From Methanosphaera sp. (GTDB taxonomy: Archaea > Methanobacteriota > Methanobacteria > Methanobacteriales > Methanobacteriaceae), in NCBI GenBank assembly GCA_017430835.1, contig JAFRMD010000068.1:1-7519 (forward strand): DNA of 7,519 nucleotides, read 5' to 3'. Shown here piece by piece: positions 1 through 6,974 of the stretch (its first letter is position 1; each line of letters starts with the position of its first letter). The position numbers and the translations under genes are program-made. The notes under the pieces were generated by a model. It was not told where the DNA came from and searched no databases. It saw only the letters and a list, made by a program, of their open reading frames with translations.

Positions 1-152
1 TAAATACTTGTTTTATTGAAAAAACACTATTTTTAAAGTAATTTAACATATCAAAAATCAAATGAACTATAATTTAATTATAAACACAGTATATTTTGTA
101 TATGGAAAAAATAAGTACTTAACTAATTTTGGTCAGGTCTCATCAATTAATA

Positions 153-175
153 TTTTTTATCTTAGCATTTTTTTT
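153..175 (+). terminator. Oligo-T tracts, possible terminator of an off-window gene
   Basis: A T6 run (153-158) and a T8 run (168-175) lie on the plus strand shortly before the promoter of the next gene. Archaeal RNA polymerase often terminates at such T-tracts without a stable hairpin. The gene that would end here is not in the window, and no coding frame is seen in 1-232, so this is weak. The rest of 1-218 is AT-rich sequence in which I see nothing else, apart from an AT-only palindrome at 68-82. Confidence 0.25.
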
Positions 176-218
176 AATCAAAGATCCCATTCACATTTTG
201 GAATATTTAATAAATAAA

Positions 219-229
219 TTTATATATAA
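219..229 (+). promoter_or_regulatory. TATA box of the TPR/zinc-ribbon gene
   Basis: TTTATATATAA is preceded by A-rich sequence (212-218) that can serve as a BRE. Archaeal transcription normally starts about 25 bases downstream, here near 246-252. That lies after the ATG at 233 and before the ATG at 281, so the promoter position itself favours the downstream start codon. Confidence 0.6.
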
Positions 230-265
230 CTTATGCCAAAATATAATTTACTTATAAAATATAAT

Positions 266-270
266 GGGAG
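266..270 (+). promoter_or_regulatory. Ribosome binding site deciding the start at 281
   Basis: GGGAG lies 10 bases before the ATG at 281 and is the only purine-rich SD-like element near the possible starts. The in-frame ATG at 233 has only AT-rich sequence upstream and overlaps the promoter zone. The spacing is slightly long but acceptable. Confidence 0.5.
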
Positions 271-280
271 TTTGATTGCT

Positions 281-2584
281 ATGGATGAAATAACAATATT
301 AATAAATAAAACAAAGAAATATTTAATCAAATATGATTATGATAATGTATTAAAGCTATGTGATAAAATATTGGATATTGATTCAAGGTCAAGATTTGGA
401 TTGGAATTCAAAGCCATATCATTATATAGTAAAAACGATTATATCAACTCATTAAAGCTATATGAAAAGTTAAATCATATATATTATAATGATAATGAAA
501 TATTATATAATCTAATGCGTATAAACGATGAATTAGGTAACTATAAAAATGCAAGACAATATTCCAAAAAACTATGGAAGTTACACCACAAGGATACCCA
601 TTGCATTAAATACAAACATTTGTCATATAAGTTAAAGGACGTAAATAAACTGATAGAAAGGTTAACCAATAAAATAACCTCAATTGAGACGGAAGATAAT
701 CTTACATGTGCTTCAATTAAAAGATTGATTGTACTTTATGAGGAGAAGGCAGTTTATGAATATGTCAGTGGTGATTATGAAAAATCATTATCTGATTACA
801 GGAAGGTAGTTGACTACTATAAGTCAATTCATGATTCCACAGAATACAAGAAAAATGAAATAAACCGGTGGTATGAATTGCTCATTGACAGCATAGATAA
901 AATGGATGATGCCAAAGAAACATTGGATCTGCTATTTAATCTGGATGATAATATAAGCATATGGGTTGAAAAACTTGAAACAATGAACACATTCTCACAA
1001 TTTGCCAATCCCCTGGTCTACTCATATGTTTTACTGGATAAATACCCAGATAATCTGGAACTGCTAGGGGTAACTGCCAGGATATCCCGTTATACAGATA
1101 CGGATTATTCACGTGAATGCTATAAAAGGATAATCGAATTGGACGGCAAAAACAAGGATGCAATAATAACATTATTAGACATAAACAAATCCTATTATCT
1201 AAAAGATGAATCATTAGCTCTGATTAATTCCAAATTACACATCAATGAGTTAAAAGAGGAGTTACTGCTAAGAAAAATTGAATTACTGGAAAGTATGACA
1301 TTATATGATGAAGCCTTAGCTGCATATGATGAATACTTGGCAATTGAAAAACCCGACGGATTAATTCATCATAAAAAAACAGTATTTGATAAAATCAGGT
1401 GTATGGAACAACAGGCAACAGATTATTTCATAGAAGGAAATCATGATGAAGCATATAAAATATTTAAAAAAGTCAATGAAACATTCAATAACATAACACC
1501 TGATTCCAGCAGGATAAGCACCGATGAATGGATTATTGAAGACTGGTACATAAATGTATTGGACAAGACAGTTAACAATACATATGCTAACTCCTATGAC
1601 TTCTTCAATGAATTATACACCATCAAAACAGAGACTCTTCAGTTATGGATTGCCAAGATAAATTCATTACTTTCATGGAAACACTTTGGAAATCCAATAC
1701 AACTATGTGACATCTTACTAACCTTTAATCCCAATAATCTTCAAATACAACTAGCAAAAGCAGACATATACTATAGAACAAAAAGAATCGGCACTGCAAT
1801 AGCATCTTATGAAGAAATATTAAAAGAAAACCCCGATAACACAGAAGCATTAAACAGGAAATTCAACCTGCTTGTACGATTCCATAAATATAGACAGGCA
1901 TATGTTCTTCTAAACTCAATGGAAATAATATATAATGAAATACAATCCGACTTGGAAGACTTGGCAGATGCACTATTTAACTCAAGAAAATACAAACAAG
2001 CACTGTACTGTTACAATATCCTCATGGAAAATGGTAGATACATGCATATATTCAAGAACGTGAAAATAATATGGGATAAACTGGAAGATAAAGAAAGTCA
2101 AAATGCCAGTAAATTTTATATAGACTGGATTGATGCCATACGTTATAGACATAAAGAAAATAAATGTCCAACATGTGGACAAAACTTAATACCAATAACC
2201 TATGGATATGTACTTGTTAACCCTGATGAAGAAGATGTATATCTGGGCGGATGCTGTGTAAGCGATGACAGTCCAACCGATTTTTGTAAGAATTGTCAAA
2301 AAGAAATCAACATGGGCGTATATGGAATAATGCTATCAGATGAGGATTATGGCATGTATTCATATGCACGTGACAATATCCTATGGCTAACAAAATACCT
2401 TGAACGATATCCAAAAAAGACAATAAAACAACTGCAAAAAGAAGCATATAATATCTTCGGATTAGACAAAAAGGAATTTACCAGATTCATTGAAAAACTG
2501 GAAGAAATTGAATATGTAACAGTGGATAAAAATCATATAAAAGTAGCTGATGGATATGATGACTTTCACACATTATTTATATGA
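281..2584 (+). CDS. TPR-repeat protein with C-terminal zinc ribbon
   Basis: A 767-residue protein with no signal peptide or membrane segment, so probably cytoplasmic. Most of it is helical TPR-like repeats. The clearest units are at residues 18-78, 157-180, 326-359, 379-402, 487-527 (the best match, with A-x-Y, A-x-x-Y/F and a final NPDN) and 561-581. TPR arrays bind other proteins. Residues 627-680 form a zinc ribbon: C629-x2-C632 and C669-x2-C672 as likely ligands, with a GGCC (656-659) and DSP motif between them, as in many small bacterial and archaeal proteins of unknown function. Residues about 695-767 are helix-helix-strand in character and could be a winged-helix fold (inference). I chose the ATG at 281 over the in-frame ATG at 233 (16 residues longer) because the TATA box at 219-229 would start the RNA after 233 and GGGAG precedes 281. 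It has its own promoter and converges with the helicase gene. The exact function is not recognised; a scaffold or sensor role is a guess. Confidence 0.88.
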   Translation: MDEITILINKTKKYLIKYDYDNVLKLCDKILDIDSRSRFGLEFKAISLYSKNDYINSLKLYEKLNHIYYNDNEILYNLMRINDELGNYKNARQYSKKLWKLHHKDTHCIKYKHLSYKLKDVNKLIERLTNKITSIETEDNLTCASIKRLIVLYEEKAVYEYVSGDYEKSLSDYRKVVDYYKSIHDSTEYKKNEINRWYELLIDSIDKMDDAKETLDLLFNLDDNISIWVEKLETMNTFSQFANPLVYSYVLLDKYPDNLELLGVTARISRYTDTDYSRECYKRIIELDGKNKDAIITLLDINKSYYLKDESLALINSKLHINELKEELLLRKIELLESMTLYDEALAAYDEYLAIEKPDGLIHHKKTVFDKIRCMEQQATDYFIEGNHDEAYKIFKKVNETFNNITPDSSRISTDEWIIEDWYINVLDKTVNNTYANSYDFFNELYTIKTETLQLWIAKINSLLSWKHFGNPIQLCDILLTFNPNNLQIQLAKADIYYRTKRIGTAIASYEEILKENPDNTEALNRKFNLLVRFHKYRQAYVLLNSMEIIYNEIQSDLEDLADALFNSRKYKQALYCYNILMENGRYMHIFKNVKIIWDKLEDKESQNASKFYIDWIDAIRYRHKENKCPTCGQNLIPITYGYVLVNPDEEDVYLGGCCVSDDSPTDFCKNCQKEINMGVYGIMLSDEDYGMYSYARDNILWLTKYLERYPKKTIKQLQKEAYNIFGLDKKEFTRFIEKLEEIEYVTVDKNHIKVADGYDDFHTLFI

Positions 2585-2643
2585 AATTAGACATGTTATC
2601 CCAACATTTACAAAAAAAAGGGGGTAATAAGGAGGAAATTTGA
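2581..2643 (+). other. Tiny 20-codon frame overlapping the TPR gene stop
   Basis: An ATG overlaps the TPR gene's TGA (ATGA), the arrangement typical of translational coupling, and opens 20 codons ending at a TGA. Inside its end lies AAGGAGG (2629-2635), followed by a TTG (2640-2642) that overlaps this TGA and opens another 19 codons antisense to the helicase end. Nothing shows that either peptide is made. They may be remnants of a downstream operon gene or chance. Confidence 0.15.
2612..2619 (-). terminator. T8 terminator of the helicase gene
   Basis: Read on the minus strand, a run of eight T begins about 30 bases after the helicase stop codon and follows a C/T-rich stretch. This matches the usual archaeal oligo-T terminator. 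No strong hairpin precedes it. Confidence 0.5.
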
Positions 2644-2649
2644 TAGTTA

Positions 2650-5600
2650 TTAAAAGAGTTTGCATGTCGGACAATCTTTTTTATTACATCGTTTGTTGAA
2701 ATTTCCTTCCTTAATATTTTTAACAGTCATTTCTATTTTTCTTTCCATTATATCCAATTGTTTTTCATCCAAATCATAGTTATGCACATTATTCTCTTTA
2801 TTTAATATGGTGTAGATAATACCCTTGCTGATATTATAGTCCTTGTATTCAGGATCTTCTTTCAATGCTATAGCATACATACTTAACTGTTCGATATACT
2901 TATTTCTAGTCTCTTCATCTATTGGTTTATCAGTGGTTTTAAAGTCAACAATGGTTATGTCATTTCCATCACGGATGATTAAATCAATTATACCAGTTAA
3001 GGTGTAACCTGTTCTAATATCATAGAATTGGTACTCAGATGCTTGAATATCCCACTTGGAACCATATTCATCCCAATATTTGAGGATTCCCTCCTTAACC
3101 TTTTTAAACCATGAACCTTCTTCATCTATATTCTTATTATTGTTGACGGTTCTAGAGATTATGTGTTCAATATCCTCTTTTTCAACAGTCAATCCCTGTA
3201 TTCTTCTTTGATGTATCTGATCTACAATGCTGTGTGCTATAAGACCATATGTTCTGTATTCACTATGTGACTGTTCAAATCCATAGTTGTATTCCACATC
3301 ATAGCCATGTGGACATTCATTATATTTGGAGTAACTGGAGAAGCTTATTTCAATATTTTCCGTTTCCTCTTCGAATTTTTCATGAATTTCCTCAATGTCT
3401 TCAAGTTTGTCATCGGTTAATTCTATTAACTCTATACCATTATCCAATAGCTTTTCTATGACGGCTGCATGTTTTCCGGCTTTGGTAACTGAGTTGCATA
3501 ATACCAGCAGCCTTTTTGCTCTGCTCATGGCAACATATAATATGCGATACTGTTCAAGGTTTTCATTTTCCACTTCCTCTTTTCTGCTGTCAAAATATTT
3601 GAAGTTAAGATATTCGATAGGGGTGTAATAGTTATCTGTTTTATTAGCATATTTTTCTTCTTCCTTATCAGGATCCAGTTGTTTTGGGAAGTAACTGCCT
3701 ATGTTTCCCACAATCACCACTGGAAACTCCAATCCTTTTGACTTGTGTATTGTCATTATCTGTACTGCATCACTTTGATTATCTTTCACTACTGATGATG
3801 GATATTTATCAAGATTTGCATTCATAAACCAGAATAGTCCTGTCAGGTCATGTTTCCAGACAATTTCCTCATAATTTGCTATTGTTGTCGATAGGCTGGC
3901 AAGGTTTGACAGTATTACCTGATTTTTTTCCGTCTGGTTTTCAAACTTATCCCCTATTATTCCAATAAAGTCTATTAACTTATAATAAGTGTCAATTATA
4001 GTGTCTCTATTTCGTTTTTCAGAGTATAACTCTTCTTTCATCTGATTTAATTTTTCAAAGAAATTACTGTAATCTTCCTCTGTAATACCTAAATCAATTA
4101 ACTCCTCTTTTGTAAGTACACTTAGCTCTAAGGGTCTTCCAACAATTTCAAATAATTCATCTTTTAATTCATTAGGTAATCTGAAAACCTCTGAGTATTC
4201 AACTATCGTTTTAATCTTGTCTTCTTCAACATAATTAACTTGTAAATTGTCGGCCATCTCAATTACTTTATTTTCATATTCTTCCTGATAGCTGGACAAA
4301 GCGTTGATGGTATTTTCTGATAAGTTAAAGTATGGATTTGAAAATGCTTTTAATGTTAACCATTCCTGTTCCCACCTGCTTGGAATGAATTTATCACCAA
4401 TCTTTCTCAAGTACCATATAAGTGTTATTATTGCACGGACTTCATCATGTTCTGTTAATGATTCATTACTAATCAAGTCATAGCTTATGTTTTCCTCATC
4501 TAACCTACTAATCAGGGTACTTACCACTTTTGATTTAATGGACCTGAACAGGACACCTATATCGGAGTAGCGTTCTATTTTTCCACTATCTTTAAGATAT
4601 TTGATTAGATGAACAATCTTCTCTACTTGCTGATAGTCTTTATCTTTAGCAGGATAATTAATTGAATAAACATATGATTGTGGTGCATCCTCTTTGGCAT
4701 GCAGATTTTTTTGCCTGTTTTCGTCAACGGTATTCATATATTTTTCGTTAAAGTCAACTATTTGCTTACCTGACCGATAATTTGTATCTAATGTTATGTC
4801 ATTTGCATCATAATTTTTCTTAAATTCTGTGAAAAATTTGCTGTAACTGCCTCTGAATCCATATATGCTTTGATCATCATCACCTACAACGGTAAATGAA
4901 TCATAATTTCCTGTAAAGGTTTCAGGCTTATTCTCTTCATGTTCATAATTTCCCAGGAAGTAATCGAATATGTTCATCTGAATAGGGTCGGTATCCTGGA
5001 ATTCATCTATGAGGATGTTTTTAAATCTGCTATTTTCTACTATGGATGTGTCTTCACTCAATAATTTTAATAAGTTTTTCTGCAATAACGTGAAATCCAT
5101 ATAATTGTTTTGTTCAAGTAAGTCTAGGTATTTGGGATATGCCTCTGCTATGGCTATATACTGTGCGTTATAATAGCTTTCTTTCAATTCCTTGTCTGCC
5201 ATGACTTCATCATATGGAAAGTCAAATTCCTCTTCCTCTTTGCAACTTTCAATTAGATCCAAATATCTCTGTGAAATAGGACATTTTTCCTTGATGTGTT
5301 CTTGCAGGTCATTTATTTCAACATCAAATGATGTGTATTCATCAAATTTATTCATCACTTTATTCAATCTTGAACCACTAATGTATGCCTCTTCTGTAAG
5401 TCCTAATTCTTTACGGTAACGTCTTATAAACATTTTACGACGTTCGTCATTATCATCATCCAGTAATATGTAACCACTTTTTCCATACTCGGATAGTACT
5501 TTGCTACAAAAACTATGGATTGTACTTATGTGCATCTTGTTAACGTCATTTATTGGAATGCCCACATCTTCACTACTTAAACGATCACGTAACTGTTTTG

Positions 5601-5787
5601 CTGCTTTTCGTGTAAAAGTAATTACAAGAAATGATTCTGGTTTGGCATCCGTGTTTTCCAACAGATATTTAATTCTTTCAATAAGTACAAATGTTTTACC
5701 GGCACCGGGACCTGCCTGAATTAAAAGGGGTTTGTCTCCGGTGTAGGTAATAGCTTCGATTTGTTGTTTATTTGCATTTTCTATCAT
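2650..5787 (-). CDS. UvrD/Rep-family helicase fused to a RecB-type (PD-(D/E)XK) nuclease
   Basis: A 1045-residue ATP-dependent DNA helicase-nuclease. All SF1A motifs are present: Q motif near N6-Q9, Walker A AGPGAGKT (25-32), Ia (55-63), II DEFQD (261-265), III GDDDQSIYGFRG (302-313), IV NYRS (336-339), V TIHKSKGLEF (679-688) and VI YVAMSRAK (751-758). The roughly 340 residues between IV and V hold the 2B-type insertion. The C-terminal domain (about 812-1045) has the RecB nuclease signature: G848-x3-H852, D935, D948-F-K950 and Q967-x3-Y971. C825 with C1034, C1039 and C1042 bracket it as in Fe-S nucleases such as AddB and Cas4. The length is typical of AddA-like proteins. These families unwind and trim DNA ends in double-strand break repair; that role here is inferred. 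The ATG at 5787 begins just before the Q motif; its SD is weak (GTGGG about 10 bases upstream). All catalytic residues look intact. No AddB-like partner lies beside it. A defence role cannot be excluded, but nothing here shows it. Confidence 0.95.
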   Translation of the reverse strand: MIENANKQQIEAITYTGDKPLLIQAGPGAGKTFVLIERIKYLLENTDAKPESFLVITFTRKAAKQLRDRLSSEDVGIPINDVNKMHISTIHSFCSKVLSEYGKSGYILLDDDNDERRKMFIRRYRKELGLTEEAYISGSRLNKVMNKFDEYTSFDVEINDLQEHIKEKCPISQRYLDLIESCKEEEEFDFPYDEVMADKELKESYYNAQYIAIAEAYPKYLDLLEQNNYMDFTLLQKNLLKLLSEDTSIVENSRFKNILIDEFQDTDPIQMNIFDYFLGNYEHEENKPETFTGNYDSFTVVGDDDQSIYGFRGSYSKFFTEFKKNYDANDITLDTNYRSGKQIVDFNEKYMNTVDENRQKNLHAKEDAPQSYVYSINYPAKDKDYQQVEKIVHLIKYLKDSGKIERYSDIGVLFRSIKSKVVSTLISRLDEENISYDLISNESLTEHDEVRAIITLIWYLRKIGDKFIPSRWEQEWLTLKAFSNPYFNLSENTINALSSYQEEYENKVIEMADNLQVNYVEEDKIKTIVEYSEVFRLPNELKDELFEIVGRPLELSVLTKEELIDLGITEEDYSNFFEKLNQMKEELYSEKRNRDTIIDTYYKLIDFIGIIGDKFENQTEKNQVILSNLASLSTTIANYEEIVWKHDLTGLFWFMNANLDKYPSSVVKDNQSDAVQIMTIHKSKGLEFPVVIVGNIGSYFPKQLDPDKEEEKYANKTDNYYTPIEYLNFKYFDSRKEEVENENLEQYRILYVAMSRAKRLLVLCNSVTKAGKHAAVIEKLLDNGIELIELTDDKLEDIEEIHEKFEEETENIEISFSSYSKYNECPHGYDVEYNYGFEQSHSEYRTYGLIAHSIVDQIHQRRIQGLTVEKEDIEHIISRTVNNNKNIDEEGSWFKKVKEGILKYWDEYGSKWDIQASEYQFYDIRTGYTLTGIIDLIIRDGNDITIVDFKTTDKPIDEETRNKYIEQLSMYAIALKEDPEYKDYNISKGIIYTILNKENNVHNYDLDEKQLDIMERKIEMTVKNIKEGNFNKRCNKKDCPTCKLF
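2677..2682 (+). terminator. Possible T6 terminator of the TPR gene
   Basis: The first plus-strand T run after the TPR stop lies about 90 bases downstream, inside the 3' end of the convergent helicase gene. If used, the two messages would overlap tail to tail by a few tens of bases. Short T-tract, no hairpin, so tentative. Confidence 0.25.
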
Positions 5788-5833
5788 ATTTCTTAACCCA
5801 CTAATTAATTAAGTAAAAGTTTATTAAATAAAG

Positions 5834-5841
5834 TATTTAAA
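5834..5841 (-). promoter_or_regulatory. TATA box of the helicase gene
   Basis: TTTAAATA on the minus strand ends 47 bases before the ATG. A start about 25 bases downstream (near 5812) leaves a leader of about 24 bases. The surroundings are AT-rich, so other TATA-like matches exist (for example around 5822-5829), but those lie too close to the start codon. Confidence 0.45.
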
Positions 5842-5877
5842 GTTAAGTTGGAGAAAATAATTTTTTTTCATATTTTT

Positions 5878-5971
5878 AATCATCTTGATGATTTGTTGCT
5901 TTTTCATAATCAACAATTATGGGTAATCTATCTATCAGATTCTACTTTTTATTATCTTATAATCATGATTA
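5878..5971. repeat. Dyad cluster upstream of the helicase promoter
   Basis: Three inverted repeats lie upstream of the helicase TATA box: AATCATC-TT-GATGATT (5878-5893), CATAAT-CAACA-ATTATG (5905-5921) and TAATCATGATTA (5960-5971). The first and third share the half-sites AATCAT/ATGATT, as expected of a dimeric regulator with two sites. Low-complexity AT sequence makes chance dyads common, so binding is only inferred. Confidence 0.35.
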
Positions 5972-6042
5972 ATAATTCACATAGTTTAGAGTACAACCAT
6001 TAAAATTTCACTGTCTACTTCTTATTTAATTATGTTGATGAT

Positions 6043-6192
6043 ATGAATTTGAATATTGCACTTGTTACATGTATATATTCATTGAAGAGGGATAATATCT
6101 ACAGGAATTATTGGCATATAATATTCATATCTTGGATCATTTTGGAAATATTATTTTTGAAGCCAATATATTCCAGGTTATTGTTCTGTTGA
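6043..6192 (+). CDS. Doubtful 49-residue hydrophobic small protein
   Basis: An ATG at 6043 opens 49 codons before a TGA. The peptide has a basic stretch (KR near residues 15-16) followed by a hydrophobic segment (about residues 26-39) that could cross a membrane. Upstream lies only a weak GATGAT-like element, and no convincing promoter was identified. It resembles nothing I recognise. It could be a real small membrane peptide, a gene remnant or chance; chance is the most likely. Confidence 0.15.
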   Translation: MNLNIALVTCIYSLKRDNIYRNYWHIIFISWIILEILFLKPIYSRLLFC

Positions 6193-6323
6193 GTAAACCC
6201 CATAATTTTTGAAAAAATCAAAGAGAAAGAATATGCAGTATAATAACCTACTAAAAATGGAAAAATTAGTAAAAATTTATTTAAACCATATTATTAAATA
6301 TATTAACTATTATCCTATTTTTA

Positions 6324-6359
6324 ATCGCATTTAGCGATGTAAGTAGGTACTTGCACTCG
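6324..6359. promoter_or_regulatory. Nested dyads abutting the exported-protein promoter
   Basis: ATCGC-ATTTA-GCGAT (6324-6338) is followed directly by GTAAGTA-GG-TACTTGC (6339-6354; one T-G mispair). The second dyad can be extended with CGAT (6335-6338) pairing to the flanking A(C)TCG. It ends where the BRE of the next promoter begins, a usual place for archaeal activators that help load TFB. The half-site TAAGTAGGT recurs at 6392-6400, near the expected transcription start. The G/C content of the arms stands out against the AT-rich surroundings. The binding protein is unknown. Confidence 0.5.
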
Positions 6360-6373
6360 AAAAACTATATATT
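6358..6373 (+). promoter_or_regulatory. BRE and TATA box of the exported-protein gene
   Basis: CGAAAAAC (6358-6365) reads as a good BRE and is followed by TATATATT (6366-6373). The expected start is about 6394-6397, giving a leader of about 85 bases. A second TATA-like stretch (6294-6304) could start a longer RNA near 6324 that would include the dyads. The proximal one looks stronger because of its BRE. Confidence 0.6.
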
Positions 6374-6389
6374 CTTTCTAAACTAATAG

Positions 6390-6422
6390 TATAAGTAGGT
6401 GAGAAGAAGTATCCCACTTATA
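6390..6422 (+). promoter_or_regulatory. Hairpin at the 5' end of the leader
   Basis: ATAAGTAGG (6391-6399) pairs with CCCACTTAT (6413-6421) with one A-C mismatch, plus an outer T-A pair, around a 13-base loop. Since transcription probably begins near 6394, the hairpin would sit at the very 5' end of the message or, as DNA, at the start site. It could affect message stability, or it may be an operator half-site. Confidence 0.4.
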
Positions 6423-6467
6423 ATAAAAAATAAAAAAATTAAAAAGAAAAAAATACTATGAATAAAA

Positions 6468-6475
6468 GAGATGAT
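6468..6475 (+). promoter_or_regulatory. Ribosome binding site deciding the start at 6480
   Basis: GAGATGAT differs by one base from GAGGTGAT, the complement of the methanogen 16S rRNA tail, and ends 4 bases before the ATG at 6480. The in-frame ATG at 6471 lies inside this element, so 6480 is the better start. Confidence 0.6.
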
Positions 6476-6479
6476 AAAA

Positions 6480-6974
6480 ATGAAAAAATTAAATCTAAAA
6501 AATATATTGATTATGGCATTAGCCTTAATGGCAGTAACATGCACAGTAGCAGCAGTAAGTGCTGATGAGGTAAGTGCAGCTGCAAATGATGTTCAAAATG
6601 GAACATTAACCTTAAATGATTTACAATTTAAAATACCAACCGGATTCACGGCAGTTGAAAGCGATCAGGACAACTCCGAAGCTGGTGATGCAGAACACAT
6701 GGAAGGAACACAAGTAGACACCGAAGTATCACGGGATTACATCAATTCAAACGGTGAAAAACTAGACATAAAAGTAGGAAGCAGAGCAAACTCCAAAATT
6801 GATATAATAAACATCGCTGGTGCACAGAAAAAAACCATTGCAGGTAAAGAAGGATTTTTCTGGACTGAAATGGATGACGGCAGAACAGAATATAAATTCG
6901 AATATCTGCAGGATGGTAAAATAGTTAAAATAGTAACCAACAGTGAGGATGTGATAAACCAAGTATTAGCATAA
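6480..6974 (+). CDS. Small secreted protein of unknown function
   Basis: A 164-residue protein with a clear Sec signal peptide: basic start (MKKLNLK), hydrophobic core at residues 9-26 and likely cleavage after AVSA (residue 28). The one cysteine (C21) sits in the signal peptide without a proper lipobox, so the mature protein is probably released or held at the cell surface rather than lipid-anchored. The mature part is acidic and rich in predicted strands, with FKIPTGF at 50-56 and a C-terminal half (about 85-164) of alternating strand-like segments ending in a short helix. Small exported proteins of this style, with a FxIPxGF motif early in the mature part, occur in Methanobacteriales as I recall; no function is known to me. 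The start at 6480 rather than 6471 rests on the ribosome binding site. The gene is monocistronic, with its own elaborate promoter and terminator, which suggests regulated and possibly strong expression. Confidence 0.85.
   Translation: MKKLNLKNILIMALALMAVTCTVAAVSADEVSAAANDVQNGTLTLNDLQFKIPTGFTAVESDQDNSEAGDAEHMEGTQVDTEVSRDYINSNGEKLDIKVGSRANSKIDIINIAGAQKKTIAGKEGFFWTEMDDGRTEYKFEYLQDGKIVKIVTNSEDVINQVLA

Larger units (their letters stand above)
5788..6479. other. Long intergenic region between divergent genes
   Basis: A stretch of 692 bases separates the divergent helicase and exported-protein genes. It holds the two promoters, several inverted repeats (entries below) and one doubtful 49-codon frame. 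A plus-strand T8 run (5861-5868) has no gene before it. I see no tRNA-like or rRNA-like sequence and no array of regular repeats. Confidence 0.6.

Noticed and set aside
1..49. A minus-strand ATG at 49 opens 16 codons to the left edge, with an AT palindrome (68-82) that could act as a TATA box.
   Set aside because: There is no Shine-Dalgarno, it would require a leaderless message, and 16 open codons are not evidence of a gene.
68..82. Perfect palindrome TATAATT-T-AATTATA.
   Set aside because: It contains only A and T in very AT-rich sequence, where such palindromes are expected by chance.
936..1214. 92-codon minus-strand frame inside the TPR gene.
   Set aside because: It lies opposite a clear coding frame and its product has no recognisable domain. 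It is a shadow of the TPR gene.
3249..3628. Two overlapping plus-strand frames of 70 and 77 codons inside the helicase gene.
   Set aside because: They lie antisense to conserved helicase motifs and nuclease sequence, which explain the base pattern.
2650..5787. Possibility that the helicase with the neighbouring TPR gene forms a known defence system such as Gabija.
   Set aside because: Gabija pairs a UvrD-like helicase with an ATPase/TOPRIM nuclease, which is absent. The TPR gene is convergent, not co-transcribed, and no other defence gene is in the window.
6458..6565. Plus-strand frame starting at the ATG at 6458, just before the exported-protein gene.
   Set aside because: It overlaps the signal-peptide region in another frame, ends early, and has no ribosome binding site.
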